Shown: positions 1 to 6,397 of the stretch, piece after piece
Layout of the letters: each line of letters begins with the position of its first letter
How positions within the stretch are numbered: the stretch's first letter is position 1
Assembly: GCA_030832135.1 (NCBI GenBank)
Contig: JAURJS010000078.1
Span: forward strand, 1 to 15,484
Direction: 5' to 3'
From: Candidatus Planktophila sp.
Lineage (GTDB): Bacteria; Actinomycetota; Actinomycetes; Nanopelagicales; Nanopelagicaceae
Length of the DNA: 15,484 bases
Notes under the pieces: model-generated
Told to the model about the DNA's origin: nothing
Database searches by the model: none
What the model saw: only the letters and a program-made list of their open reading frames with translations
Translations under genes and position numbers: made by a program

Positions 1-125
1 CGGTACTTCTGCGGGTTTGATGAGAGCGCCAAGTGAACGCCAATTACTTCATGGCCTTCCTCCACAGCGCGAGCTGCGGCAACGGCTGAATCAACTCCGC
101 CTGACATAGCGGCGATAAGTTTCAT
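1..125 (-). CDS. mnmA: tRNA-specific 2-thiouridylase MnmA, N-terminal part (cut by window edge)
   Basis: MnmA activates the wobble uridine 34 of certain tRNAs with ATP and inserts sulfur, giving 2-thiouridine in the cytoplasm. Only the first 41 residues are visible. They begin [13 protein letters not shown] and contain the P-loop of the PP-ATPase family, SGGVDS, at residues 8-13, followed by a helix rich in alanine and then IGVHLALS, typical of the family. The catalytic cysteines lie outside the window. The start ATG (125-123) overlaps the stop TGA (124-122) of the upstream cysteine desulfurase gene in an ATGA arrangement. It is preceded by AAGGAG at 137-132, 6 nt away, so translation is probably coupled. 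The desulfurase is the expected sulfur source for this reaction. Family assignment is firm despite truncation. Confidence 0.93.
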   Translation of the reverse strand, partial: MKLIAAMSGGVDSAVAAARAVEEGHEVIGVHLALSSNPQKY

Positions 126-1261
126 CGTGCGCTCCTTGCTCGTTTAACCACGTTTGGCAGAGCTGCAATTACCGCATCGACATCGCTCTGAGTCGATGTT
201 GCGCCAAATGAGAATCGGAGCGTGGACATGACTGAATCATCGCTTATTCCCATCGCCTCTAAGACATGGCTCGGGCGATGAACGCCTGCTGTGCAGGCAG
301 CACCGGTGGAGCAAGAGATCTGCTCGCCATCGAGAAGTAAGAGGAGGGTTTCATTGAGAGCACCTGGGATCGTCACGCTAGAGATACCCGGTAGGCGCTC
401 TCCTGCAGATCCATTAATCACTGCATCAGGAATCACCTGGCCGATGCCGCGCTCAAATGAATGACGAAGCGCTGCAACATCATGCGATGAGTATCTCGAC
501 TTCGAAATTGCAGAGGCGAGTGCAACGATAGAAGGTGCGTTCACGGTTCCGCTTCTAATCTCACGCTCTTGTCCTCCGCCATGGATCAAAGCTGGAATAT
601 CGATTCCGCGTTGCAGAACAAGGATTCCAATTCCAATCGGTCCACCAACCTTATGTCCGCTCAGAGATGCGGCGAAGAGACCTAGCTCCTTAAATGAAAA
701 GGGAACCTTGGACCAGGATTGAATTGCATCAGAGTGAACCGGTATATCTCCCGCAATCTCAACGACATCTGCAATAGGTTGAATGACACCAGTCTCATTA
801 TTGGAATGCATCACTGAGATAAGCGCGATTGAATCGCCATGTTCTGCAATCAATATCTGCAGTGCATCAAGGCTGATCACACCATCTTCGGTTGTAGGAA
901 TTGAGATGTGTTCTGCTCCCTCATGCTCTGCTAACCAGAGTGCAGGTTCGAGCACAGCTTGGTGCTCAATGGCGCTGGTAATAATGATGGGGCGCTTGAC
1001 ATCTAGATTGCGCTTCCAGAAGATTCCCTTGATAGCGATGTTATTTGCCTCAGTGCCTGATCCGGTAAAGATGATTTCACTAGGGGCGCAGCCGATACTT
1101 TTTGCAAGGAGATCACGCGCATCCTCAACATACTTTCGCACCGCTCGCCCATCTGCATGCAGCGATGAAGGATTGCCAATAATGGCAAGAGCGCTAGACA
1201 TCGCCTCAATTGCGGCAGGGTTCATCGGCGTAGTTGCCGCATGATCGAGGTAGATGCTCAC
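122..1261 (-). CDS. iscS: Cysteine desulfurase (NifS/IscS family, PLP-dependent)
   Basis: This 379-residue class V aminotransferase-fold enzyme converts cysteine to alanine and carries the sulfur as a persulfide for tRNA thiolation and Fe-S clusters. Visible marks are YLDHAATTP at the N-terminus, the PLP-stacking histidine in SAIEHQAV (H100), the cofactor-contacting HSDAIQ (D178), the Schiff-base lysine in SGHKVGGP (K204), and the sulfur-carrying cysteine in GAACTAG (C323). The length is normal for the family. The start is GTG at 1261-1259, which gives the conserved N-terminus exactly. No Shine-Dalgarno sequence is seen in the 28-nt gap after etfA. The gene ends in an ATGA overlap with mnmA, as in the mycobacterial iscS-trmU pair, so a main job in tRNA 2-thiolation is inferred. 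NifS and IscS subtypes cannot be separated with certainty here. Confidence 0.95.
   Translation of the reverse strand: MSIYLDHAATTPMNPAAIEAMSSALAIIGNPSSLHADGRAVRKYVEDARDLLAKSIGCAPSEIIFTGSGTEANNIAIKGIFWKRNLDVKRPIIITSAIEHQAVLEPALWLAEHEGAEHISIPTTEDGVISLDALQILIAEHGDSIALISVMHSNNETGVIQPIADVVEIAGDIPVHSDAIQSWSKVPFSFKELGLFAASLSGHKVGGPIGIGILVLQRGIDIPALIHGGGQEREIRSGTVNAPSIVALASAISKSRYSSHDVAALRHSFERGIGQVIPDAVINGSAGERLPGISSVTIPGALNETLLLLLDGEQISCSTGAACTAGVHRPSHVLEAMGISDDSVMSTLRFSFGATSTQSDVDAVIAALPNVVKRARSAR
132..137 (-). promoter_or_regulatory. Ribosome binding site of mnmA
   Basis: The minus strand reads AAGGAG six bases before the mnmA ATG, inside the last codons of the desulfurase gene. It supports the ATG at 125-123 as the start and allows re-initiation by ribosomes that finish the desulfurase. 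Confidence 0.7.
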
Positions 1262-1289
1262 GGGGAGCAGTCTAGATTGAAGGGCTGGG

Positions 1290-2243
1290 TTAAGCCTTCT
1301 TCGCCTTTACGCCTTCAGTTGCCGCAGGAAGGACGGCAAAGAGGTCACCGACTACGCCGAAATCTGCGATTTCAAAGAGCGGCGCCTCTGGATCTTTATT
1401 GATGACGACGATGGTCTTCGAGGTCTGCATACCGGCGCGATGTTGAATCGCACCTGAGATTCCGCAGGCAACATAGAGAGCTGGACTGACGCTCTTTCCA
1501 GTTTGGCCAACCTGATGTGAATGTGGATACCAACCGGCATCAGTTGCAGCGCGTGATGCGCCGACTGCTGCTCCCATGGAGTCAGCAAAGGCTTCAACTG
1601 CAGCGAAGTTTCCATCTGTGCCACGACCACCTGAGACGACGATATTTGCCTCTGTGAGTTCTGGACGGCCACCCTTAACTGGAGGCTGTGATGAAGAGAT
1701 CGTTGCCTTCTTTGCCGCATCTCCAATTGAAAGACTCTCATTTGAAACTGCAGGCGATGATGCTGTGAAGTCAGCTGTGACAGAGTTTGGTCGAACTGTG
1801 ATTACTGGAGTGCCATGGCTGACAACGGAGAGAACGGTTGTGGAGCCTCCGAAGACTAGTTGTGTTGCAGTAGCTGTTGCATCAACATCGACGGCATCTG
1901 TGATGATTCCAGATTCGAGGGTAACAGCCACCCGTGCGGCAACTTCTTTACCAAATGCATGTGATGCAATCAGAATTGCTGCAGGAGATTGTGCCTTTGC
2001 AATCTGTGCAAGTGCATCAGCTGCTGCAGCTACACCATGCACTGCAAAGTCTGCTGATTCAATGACAACAACCTTGGTAATTGGTCCTTGGTTCACTGTT
2101 GCTGCAAGCGCTGCACCAGCGCCAGGGGCGGCGAGAACTACTGCTGTTACCTCACCAATTCGAGCACCTGCTGTCGCAAGCTCTGCAGTGGTCTTTGATG
2201 CCTTATCTCCTGAGAAATCGGCGAAAATCAATACTGTGCTCAT
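1290..2243 (-). CDS. etfA: Electron transfer flavoprotein alpha subunit (FixB)
   Basis: The alpha subunit of ETF holds FAD and accepts electrons from acyl-CoA and related dehydrogenases, passing them to the membrane quinone pool through ETF dehydrogenase. The 317-residue protein has an alpha/beta N-terminal domain (about 1-190). Its C-terminal FAD domain contains [10 protein letters not shown] (202-211), [11 protein letters not shown] (228-238), [12 protein letters not shown] (243-254), [10 protein letters not shown] (259-268) and [16 protein letters not shown] (281-296), all standard ETF-alpha blocks. Length is normal. Its ATG (2243-2241) overlaps the etfB stop TGA (2242-2240), so the two subunits are translationally coupled, as expected for an obligate heterodimer. 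The sequence just upstream is only weakly purine rich (AGAGAAGAAG), which fits coupling. The coding sequence is rich in alanine, valine and threonine, with no sign of damage. Confidence 0.96.
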   Translation of the reverse strand: MSTVLIFADFSGDKASKTTAELATAGARIGEVTAVVLAAPGAGAALAATVNQGPITKVVVIESADFAVHGVAAAADALAQIAKAQSPAAILIASHAFGKEVAARVAVTLESGIITDAVDVDATATATQLVFGGSTTVLSVVSHGTPVITVRPNSVTADFTASSPAVSNESLSIGDAAKKATISSSQPPVKGGRPELTEANIVVSGGRGTDGNFAAVEAFADSMGAAVGASRAATDAGWYPHSHQVGQTGKSVSPALYVACGISGAIQHRAGMQTSKTIVVINKDPEAPLFEIADFGVVGDLFAVLPAATEGVKAKKA

Positions 2244-3031
2244 ATCAACTTCTTCTCTGCTAGGAAATTAACAAGTGCTTCTGCGCCGCTGCCATTGTCA
2301 TCTGTGACCTTTGCGCCAGCTGCACGTGGTGGACGTGGTGTTGCATCCTTTACCTCAGACCAACCTGCTTGCGCAGATAATCCAATAGCTGCAAGATCCT
2401 TTGATTCAATCGTCTTCTTCTTCGCCGCCATAATGCCCTTAAATGATGGGTAACGTGGCTCATTAATTTTCTCAACGACGCTAATGACTACCGGAAGTTG
2501 CGCGGAAATTTGATCCACTCCAGCTTCAGTTGTTCGGGTGATAGAAACCTTTGATGATGCAGGTTCGACAGATACCTCAGAGGCGAAAGTTAATTGCGCC
2601 CAATCTAAGCGAGCGCTGATCATCGCTGGCACAACGCTCATGCGAGCATCTGTGCTTTCAGTACCGCAAATGACGAGGTCGTATCCGCCAGCGCTAATTA
2701 CCTGTGAAAGAACCTTTGATGTCATTAAAGCATCGCTACCTGAAAGCGCCGGATCGGTAATAAGAATTGCATCGTTGGCACCCATGGAGAGCGCCTTGCG
2801 CACCGCCTCTGTTGCGCGCTCTGGACCCATTGAGATGACTGTGATGGAGTGTGCCGCGCCATCGCCCTCATTGCCACCATGTGCTTCAGCGATTTTAAGC
2901 GCCTCTTCAACGGCATATTCATCGAGGTCATTGAGAACTGCATCAACGCTCTCACGATCGAGGCGACCATTGACCATCTTCTTCTCAGCCCAGGAATCAG
3001 GGACTTGCTTTACGCAGACTGCAATCTTCAT
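2240..3031 (-). CDS. etfB: Electron transfer flavoprotein beta subunit (FixA)
   Basis: The beta subunit binds AMP and pairs with EtfA to shuttle electrons from dehydrogenases of fatty-acid and amino-acid breakdown. The 263-residue protein begins [14 protein letters not shown], a typical FixA start. It carries [13 protein letters not shown] (33-45), [19 protein letters not shown] (67-85), CGTESTDAR (122-130) near the nucleotide site, and the ETF-beta signature region [21 protein letters not shown] at 186-206, given here as landmarks. Length is normal. It is the first gene of the minus-strand operon etfB-etfA-desulfurase-mnmA. The ATG is preceded by a -10-like hexamer only 7 nt upstream and by no Shine-Dalgarno sequence, so a leaderless mRNA is likely. 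Confidence 0.96.
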   Translation of the reverse strand: MKIAVCVKQVPDSWAEKKMVNGRLDRESVDAVLNDLDEYAVEEALKIAEAHGGNEGDGAAHSITVISMGPERATEAVRKALSMGANDAILITDPALSGSDALMTSKVLSQVISAGGYDLVICGTESTDARMSVVPAMISARLDWAQLTFASEVSVEPASSKVSITRTTEAGVDQISAQLPVVISVVEKINEPRYPSFKGIMAAKKKTIESKDLAAIGLSAQAGWSEVKDATPRPPRAAGAKVTDDNGSGAEALVNFLAEKKLI

Positions 3032-3038
3032 GGGCGAG

Positions 3039-3044
3039 ATGTTA
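3039..3044 (-). promoter_or_regulatory. Putative -10 element of a leaderless etfB promoter
   Basis: The minus strand reads TAACAT, matching the actinobacterial TANNNT -10 pattern, and is followed by exactly 7 nt and then the etfB ATG. Transcription would start at or next to the A of ATG, leaving no 5' leader. No good -35 is visible (TTCCCA at about the right distance is poor), which is common in this phylum. Confidence 0.5.
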
Positions 3045-3085
3045 CTGGTGGGTAGCCCGTTTGGGAAGAGCAGAAGACGCTCAGA

Positions 3086-3112
3086 TTGAAACCCTAAACC
3101 TTCACTTAATAT
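3086..3112 (+). promoter_or_regulatory. Possible promoter of the glycosyltransferase operon
   Basis: TTGAAA (3086-3091) and TAATAT (3107-3112) resemble -35 and -10 boxes. The spacer is 15 bp, shorter than the usual 17. If used, the mRNA would begin near 3119 and carry a leader of about 50 nt containing the hairpin at 3132-3151. The call rests on the good -10 only. Confidence 0.35.
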
Positions 3113-3131
3113 TTGTTAACACGTCATATCA

Positions 3132-3151
3132 AGGTCGCATCAGTGCGACCT
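3132..3151 (+). other. Perfect 8-bp inverted repeat (hairpin or operator) in the glycosyltransferase leader
   Basis: Arms AGGTCGCA (3132-3139) and TGCGACCT (3144-3151) are perfectly complementary around the 4-nt loop TCAG. The element sits 20 nt before the start codon of the first glycosyltransferase gene, downstream of the candidate promoter. No T-run follows it, so it is not a standard terminator. It could be an RNA hairpin in the leader, or an operator for the divergent etfB and glycosyltransferase promoters. Confidence 0.5.
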
Positions 3152-3171
3152 GCTGGCCACAACCTTTCCCT

Positions 3172-4317
3172 ATGGAATCCCTAGGTCAACGGCTCCGCAT
3201 CGCCGTTGTCACCGAGGCCTTCCTTCCCCAGGTCAACGGTGTCACAAACTCTGTCTTACGCCTGCTCGAATATTGCCGAGGCGAAGGCCATGAAGTCCTT
3301 GTTATCGCCCCTGAGAGTCTTGGCGCACCTAAGGAATATGTTGGCTACAAGATCAAACATGTTCCAAGTATCTCGATGAAGAAGTTGATCCCAATGGGGG
3401 TTCCCCAAAAATCGCTCGAGCCGCTCCTCGAAGGCTTCGATCCAGATGTGATCCATCTAGCCTCACCGATTTTTCTCGGCCACTACGTCACCAAGATTGC
3501 GCGACGAATGAATATTCCTACCGTCTCTGTCTATCAGACAGATATTGCTGGCTTTGCACGCCATTACAAATTAACTATTGCGCATTCCACGCTCAAGAAA
3601 TGGGTTGCGCGAATTCACTCTTCATCAGATCTCACTCTCGCCCCATCTGAATGGGCCTGTCGCGATCTTGCTGAAAGTGGAGTTGGAAATGTAAAGCTAT
3701 GGAAACGCGGAGTTGATCTCGTTCGCTTCCATCCAACTAAGCGCGATGAGCTGCTTCGCTCTAATCTCATAGGAGATTCAAAGAAGACAATCATCGGTTA
3801 CGTTGGCCGTTTAGCCAATGAGAAGCGAATTGATGATTTAGAGATTCTTGATGTGCAAGATGATATTCAATTAGTTATCGTCGGAGACGGACCTGCTGCT
3901 GAGAAGTTTAAGAAGGTCCTCCCCCATGCAATCTTCGTCGGTTATCAATCAGGTGAAGAGCTTGCTCGATATGTCGCCTCTTTTGATTTATTCGTCCACA
4001 CCGGAAAGCATGAGACCTTCTGTCAAGGAATTCAGGAGGCCCTTGCATCCGGTGTTCCAGTGATCGGTCCCAATACAGGTGGTCCAGTAGACCTTATTGA
4101 ACATGGCAAGACGGGTCTTCTCATAAACACCTCTGAACCAAGTGAATTACTTGCAGCAGCGGATTACCTCATCTCTCATCCACAATTGGAAGGGATGCGC
4201 CGGGCAGCTCGAGATTCGGTCTCCCATCGCTCTTGGGATTACATCAACGCTCAACTGATGCGTCACTACCGCAGAACCATGATAAAAATCCAAAGTCGCA
4301 AGGAGCTCGTCGCATGA
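3172..4317 (+). CDS. GT4-family glycosyltransferase, MgtA-like alpha-mannosyltransferase
   Basis: This is a GT-B fold retaining glycosyltransferase of 381 residues. The N-terminal acceptor domain starts RIAVVTEAFLPQVNGVTNSV (residues 8-27). HLASP and VYQTD (120-124) follow, then WKRGVDL. The C-terminal donor domain has GYVGRLANEKR with the expected Arg and Lys (R213, K218) and the EX7E motif ETFCQGIQE (E281, E289). From memory of the family this resembles mycobacterial MgtA (Rv0557), which uses GDP-mannose to mannosylate glycolipid acceptors at the membrane face. Donor and acceptor here are inferred. The ATG at 3172 is chosen because homology begins just after it; the frame stays open upstream to a TTG at 3061 with unlike sequence. 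No Shine-Dalgarno sequence precedes it. The stop overlaps the next gene's ATG (ATGA). Confidence 0.85.
   Translation: MESLGQRLRIAVVTEAFLPQVNGVTNSVLRLLEYCRGEGHEVLVIAPESLGAPKEYVGYKIKHVPSISMKKLIPMGVPQKSLEPLLEGFDPDVIHLASPIFLGHYVTKIARRMNIPTVSVYQTDIAGFARHYKLTIAHSTLKKWVARIHSSSDLTLAPSEWACRDLAESGVGNVKLWKRGVDLVRFHPTKRDELLRSNLIGDSKKTIIGYVGRLANEKRIDDLEILDVQDDIQLVIVGDGPAAEKFKKVLPHAIFVGYQSGEELARYVASFDLFVHTGKHETFCQGIQEALASGVPVIGPNTGGPVDLIEHGKTGLLINTSEPSELLAAADYLISHPQLEGMRRAARDSVSHRSWDYINAQLMRHYRRTMIKIQSRKELVA
4300..4305 (+). promoter_or_regulatory. Ribosome binding site deciding the start of the second glycosyltransferase
   Basis: AAGGAG lies 8 nt before the ATG at 4314, within the end of the preceding gene. 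It picks this ATG over the in-frame ATG at 4233, which would add 27 residues that lie wholly inside the upstream gene and do not resemble the family. Confidence 0.75.
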
Positions 4318-5450
4318 AGATTGTGCATATCGCAAATTTCTATGGTCCTAAATCCGGTGGCATTAAAACCACGCTCAATAATTTGGGCTCTGAATACCTC
4401 AAGCTAGGTCACGAATTTATCTATGTAGTTCCTGGTAAGAAATTTGGGCGTCAGAAGACTGAGTACGGCTCATGCATCACGATGCCATCATGGGTGATTC
4501 CCTTCACTGGCGGCTATCGAGTGATTCGCTCCACCTATCGCTTGAAGTCACTACTCGGCGCACTTGCTCCAGATAAAGTGGAGGTCTCGGATCGCTTCAC
4601 TCTCTCCGGCATCGGCGTGTGGGCGCGCCGTCATGGAATTCCAGCAATCGTTTTCAGTCACGAGACGTTGAGTGGATTGATTAAGAACTACCTCGGCATT
4701 CCATTGAATCGCTTTGCGCAGTGGCATAACACTCGCTTAGCTTCACGATTCGACCATGTTGTGACAACAACCCATTTTGCTGCCTCAGAATTTCGAGAGA
4801 TCGAAACTAAGAATTTAGTTCAGATTCCACTAGGAGTAGACCTTTCAACCTTCTCTCCAGATAACTTCAATGAAGAACTTAGGGCCAAGCTCATCAAAGG
4901 TGGAGAAGTTCTCCTCGTTCATTGCGGTCGTCTATCGCCAGAGAAGAAGCCTGAGCGTTCTATTGAAGCCCTCCGCGCCCTCCTTAACCGCGGGGTCAAT
5001 GCGCGATTGGTATATGTAGGAACAGGGCCGCTCTACAACAAGCTCTATAAATCTTCTCGTGATATTCCGGTCTCCTTCTGGGGCTATGTTGCCAATAAGA
5101 ATCTTCTCGCAGAGATACTTGCCAGCGCTGACATCTCCATCGCACCTGGACCTTTAGAGACATTCTGTTTGGCAGCTCTCGAATCTCTAGCAAGCGGTAC
5201 TCCAGTTGTTGCATCGGAATCAAGTGCCGTGGGTGAATTCCTACGCTGCAGCGATGGCTCTTTTGTCGGCATTACCTCGGCAAATAACGGTGAAGCATTT
5301 GCGGATGCGATTGAAGTTCTCCTGCGCCAATTAGAGAAAGATCCAACTGTTGGCCAGAGATGTCACCAGCAGGCGCTGCAATTTCCTTGGTCACAGACAG
5401 CACGTCGTTTGCAAGAGCTCAAGAATGTGAGATTGAGAGAGGTTGCATAA
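4314..5450 (+). CDS. GT4-family glycosyltransferase, PimC-like
   Basis: A second GT-B retaining glycosyltransferase, 378 residues. The N-terminus MKIVHIANFYGPKSGGIKTT holds the glycine-rich acceptor-side loop. IPFTGGYRVIRS and VEVSDRFTLSG follow in the first domain. IPLGVDL leads into the donor domain, with CGRLSPEKK (R206, K211) and the EX7E motif ETFCLAALE (E282, E290). The pattern recalls the PimC-type alpha-mannosyltransferase described from a strain of Mycobacterium tuberculosis. That resemblance is from memory, and donor specificity is not shown by the sequence. The gene follows the MgtA-like gene with an ATGA overlap and is separated from the SGNH gene by 2 nt, so the three are almost surely co-translated. 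No membrane segment or signal peptide is evident. Confidence 0.85.
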   Translation: MKIVHIANFYGPKSGGIKTTLNNLGSEYLKLGHEFIYVVPGKKFGRQKTEYGSCITMPSWVIPFTGGYRVIRSTYRLKSLLGALAPDKVEVSDRFTLSGIGVWARRHGIPAIVFSHETLSGLIKNYLGIPLNRFAQWHNTRLASRFDHVVTTTHFAASEFREIETKNLVQIPLGVDLSTFSPDNFNEELRAKLIKGGEVLLVHCGRLSPEKKPERSIEALRALLNRGVNARLVYVGTGPLYNKLYKSSRDIPVSFWGYVANKNLLAEILASADISIAPGPLETFCLAALESLASGTPVVASESSAVGEFLRCSDGSFVGITSANNGEAFADAIEVLLRQLEKDPTVGQRCHQQALQFPWSQTARRLQELKNVRLREVA

Positions 5451-5452
5451 CT

Positions 5453-6397
5453 ATGGCTAAGCCAGTTCTCTTTGTCGTTTTGGGAGATAGCGCTGCATCA
5501 GGAGTCGGAGACTCTGATGATCTGGGAAATTATTTCGGTTGGGGACACCATTTAGCGCAGGCATTTATCGAGCCAGTCACTTATCTCAACTTTGCTCGCC
5601 CAGGAGCGCAATCTCGTGAAGTCCTCGAACTTCAACTTCCTAATATTTCAGAACTCAAGCCAGATCTCGTTGCAGTTATCGTAGGTGGAAATGACTTACT
5701 GCGAAATGGTTTCTCGCCTCGCGCATTTGAAAAGAATCTCAACGCTACACTTGAATCCATTGAAGAGATGGGTGCGATCTCGATGCTACTCGAACTGCAT
5801 GACCCGACTTCTATTGTGCCGATGCCAAGACTCCTCCAACGCATCTGCCAACGCCGCGTCAATGAAGTCAATCGAATAACTCATGAGATGGCGAAGCGAT
5901 TCGGATCGGTAATTCTCGAAACTCGTATACTGCCAGGGATATATACCCGCGAGAAATGGCATGTGGATCGGATGCATCCAAGTCGCAATGGCCATCAATT
6001 TATCGCTGATTCATTCGCCCATCTCCTTCGAAATCGCGGCTTTGAGATTGGCATCGTTGACTTCTCCTCCGGAAATAATAGGAGCCGGAAGGATTCAATT
6101 CTCTGGATGGTGCGTAATGGCGTCCCATGGTTCTTTAAGCGCAGTTTTGATCTGCTTCCCGCCATGGTGCTCTTGATGGCGGTGGAGGTATTTCATATTC
6201 TTTCTGAGAAATTACAATCTTTTCCAGAAAATGGCCCACTTACCGTCGAGAGGCAAGGCAGACTACCCCTATGCACCCAGCCGACCCCCGAACACTTGGT
6301 GCCACTCTCACAGATGGTGGCTGCAACTTCGCCATCTGGAGCAATGCCGCAGATGCAGTGGAGCTCTGCCTCTTCAATGAGGTCAATGGTCGATTAA
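5453..6397 (+). CDS. SGNH/GDSL-family hydrolase, cytoplasmic
   Basis: SGNH hydrolases cleave or transfer acyl esters. Catalytic blocks are present: GDSAASG with the nucleophile S13, a conserved glycine in ARPGAQS (48-54), VGGND with N80, and VDRMHPSRNGH with D172 and H175. No signal peptide is seen, so the enzyme should act in the cytoplasm. Residues about 224-250 (GVPWFFKRSFDLLP and a hydrophobic run) resemble the usual end of actinobacterial relatives. The start ATG is 2 nt after the preceding glycosyltransferase stop. The reading frame gives 314 residues, the last 42 codons overlapping glgX by 127 bp. That tail is rich in Ser and Met and looks like an out-of-frame shadow of glgX, so the functional protein may end near residue 260. 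The acyl substrate is unknown; context suggests a glycolipid or acylated sugar. Confidence 0.85.
   Translation: MAKPVLFVVLGDSAASGVGDSDDLGNYFGWGHHLAQAFIEPVTYLNFARPGAQSREVLELQLPNISELKPDLVAVIVGGNDLLRNGFSPRAFEKNLNATLESIEEMGAISMLLELHDPTSIVPMPRLLQRICQRRVNEVNRITHEMAKRFGSVILETRILPGIYTREKWHVDRMHPSRNGHQFIADSFAHLLRNRGFEIGIVDFSSGNNRSRKDSILWMVRNGVPWFFKRSFDLLPAMVLLMAVEVFHILSEKLQSFPENGPLTVERQGRLPLCTQPTPEHLVPLSQMVAATSPSGAMPQMQWSSASSMRSMVD

Noticed and set aside
783..1244. 153-codon open frame opposite the cysteine desulfurase
   Set aside because: Antisense shadow of a gene with all catalytic motifs intact; no ribosome binding site or family resemblance.
1576..2271. 231-codon open frame on the plus strand opposite etfA
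   Set aside because: It is the antisense shadow of a clearly conserved etfA. Its product is low-complexity (Ala/Ser/Thr-rich) and resembles no family.
3061..3171. 37-codon upstream extension of the first glycosyltransferase from a TTG
   Set aside because: The extension covers the promoter and the hairpin and has no likeness to the family. Homology begins just after the ATG at 3172.
5360..5452. 31-codon upstream extension of the SGNH gene
   Set aside because: It overlaps the end of the second glycosyltransferase in another frame. The ATG at 5453 gives the conserved GDS block at the usual distance from the N-terminus.
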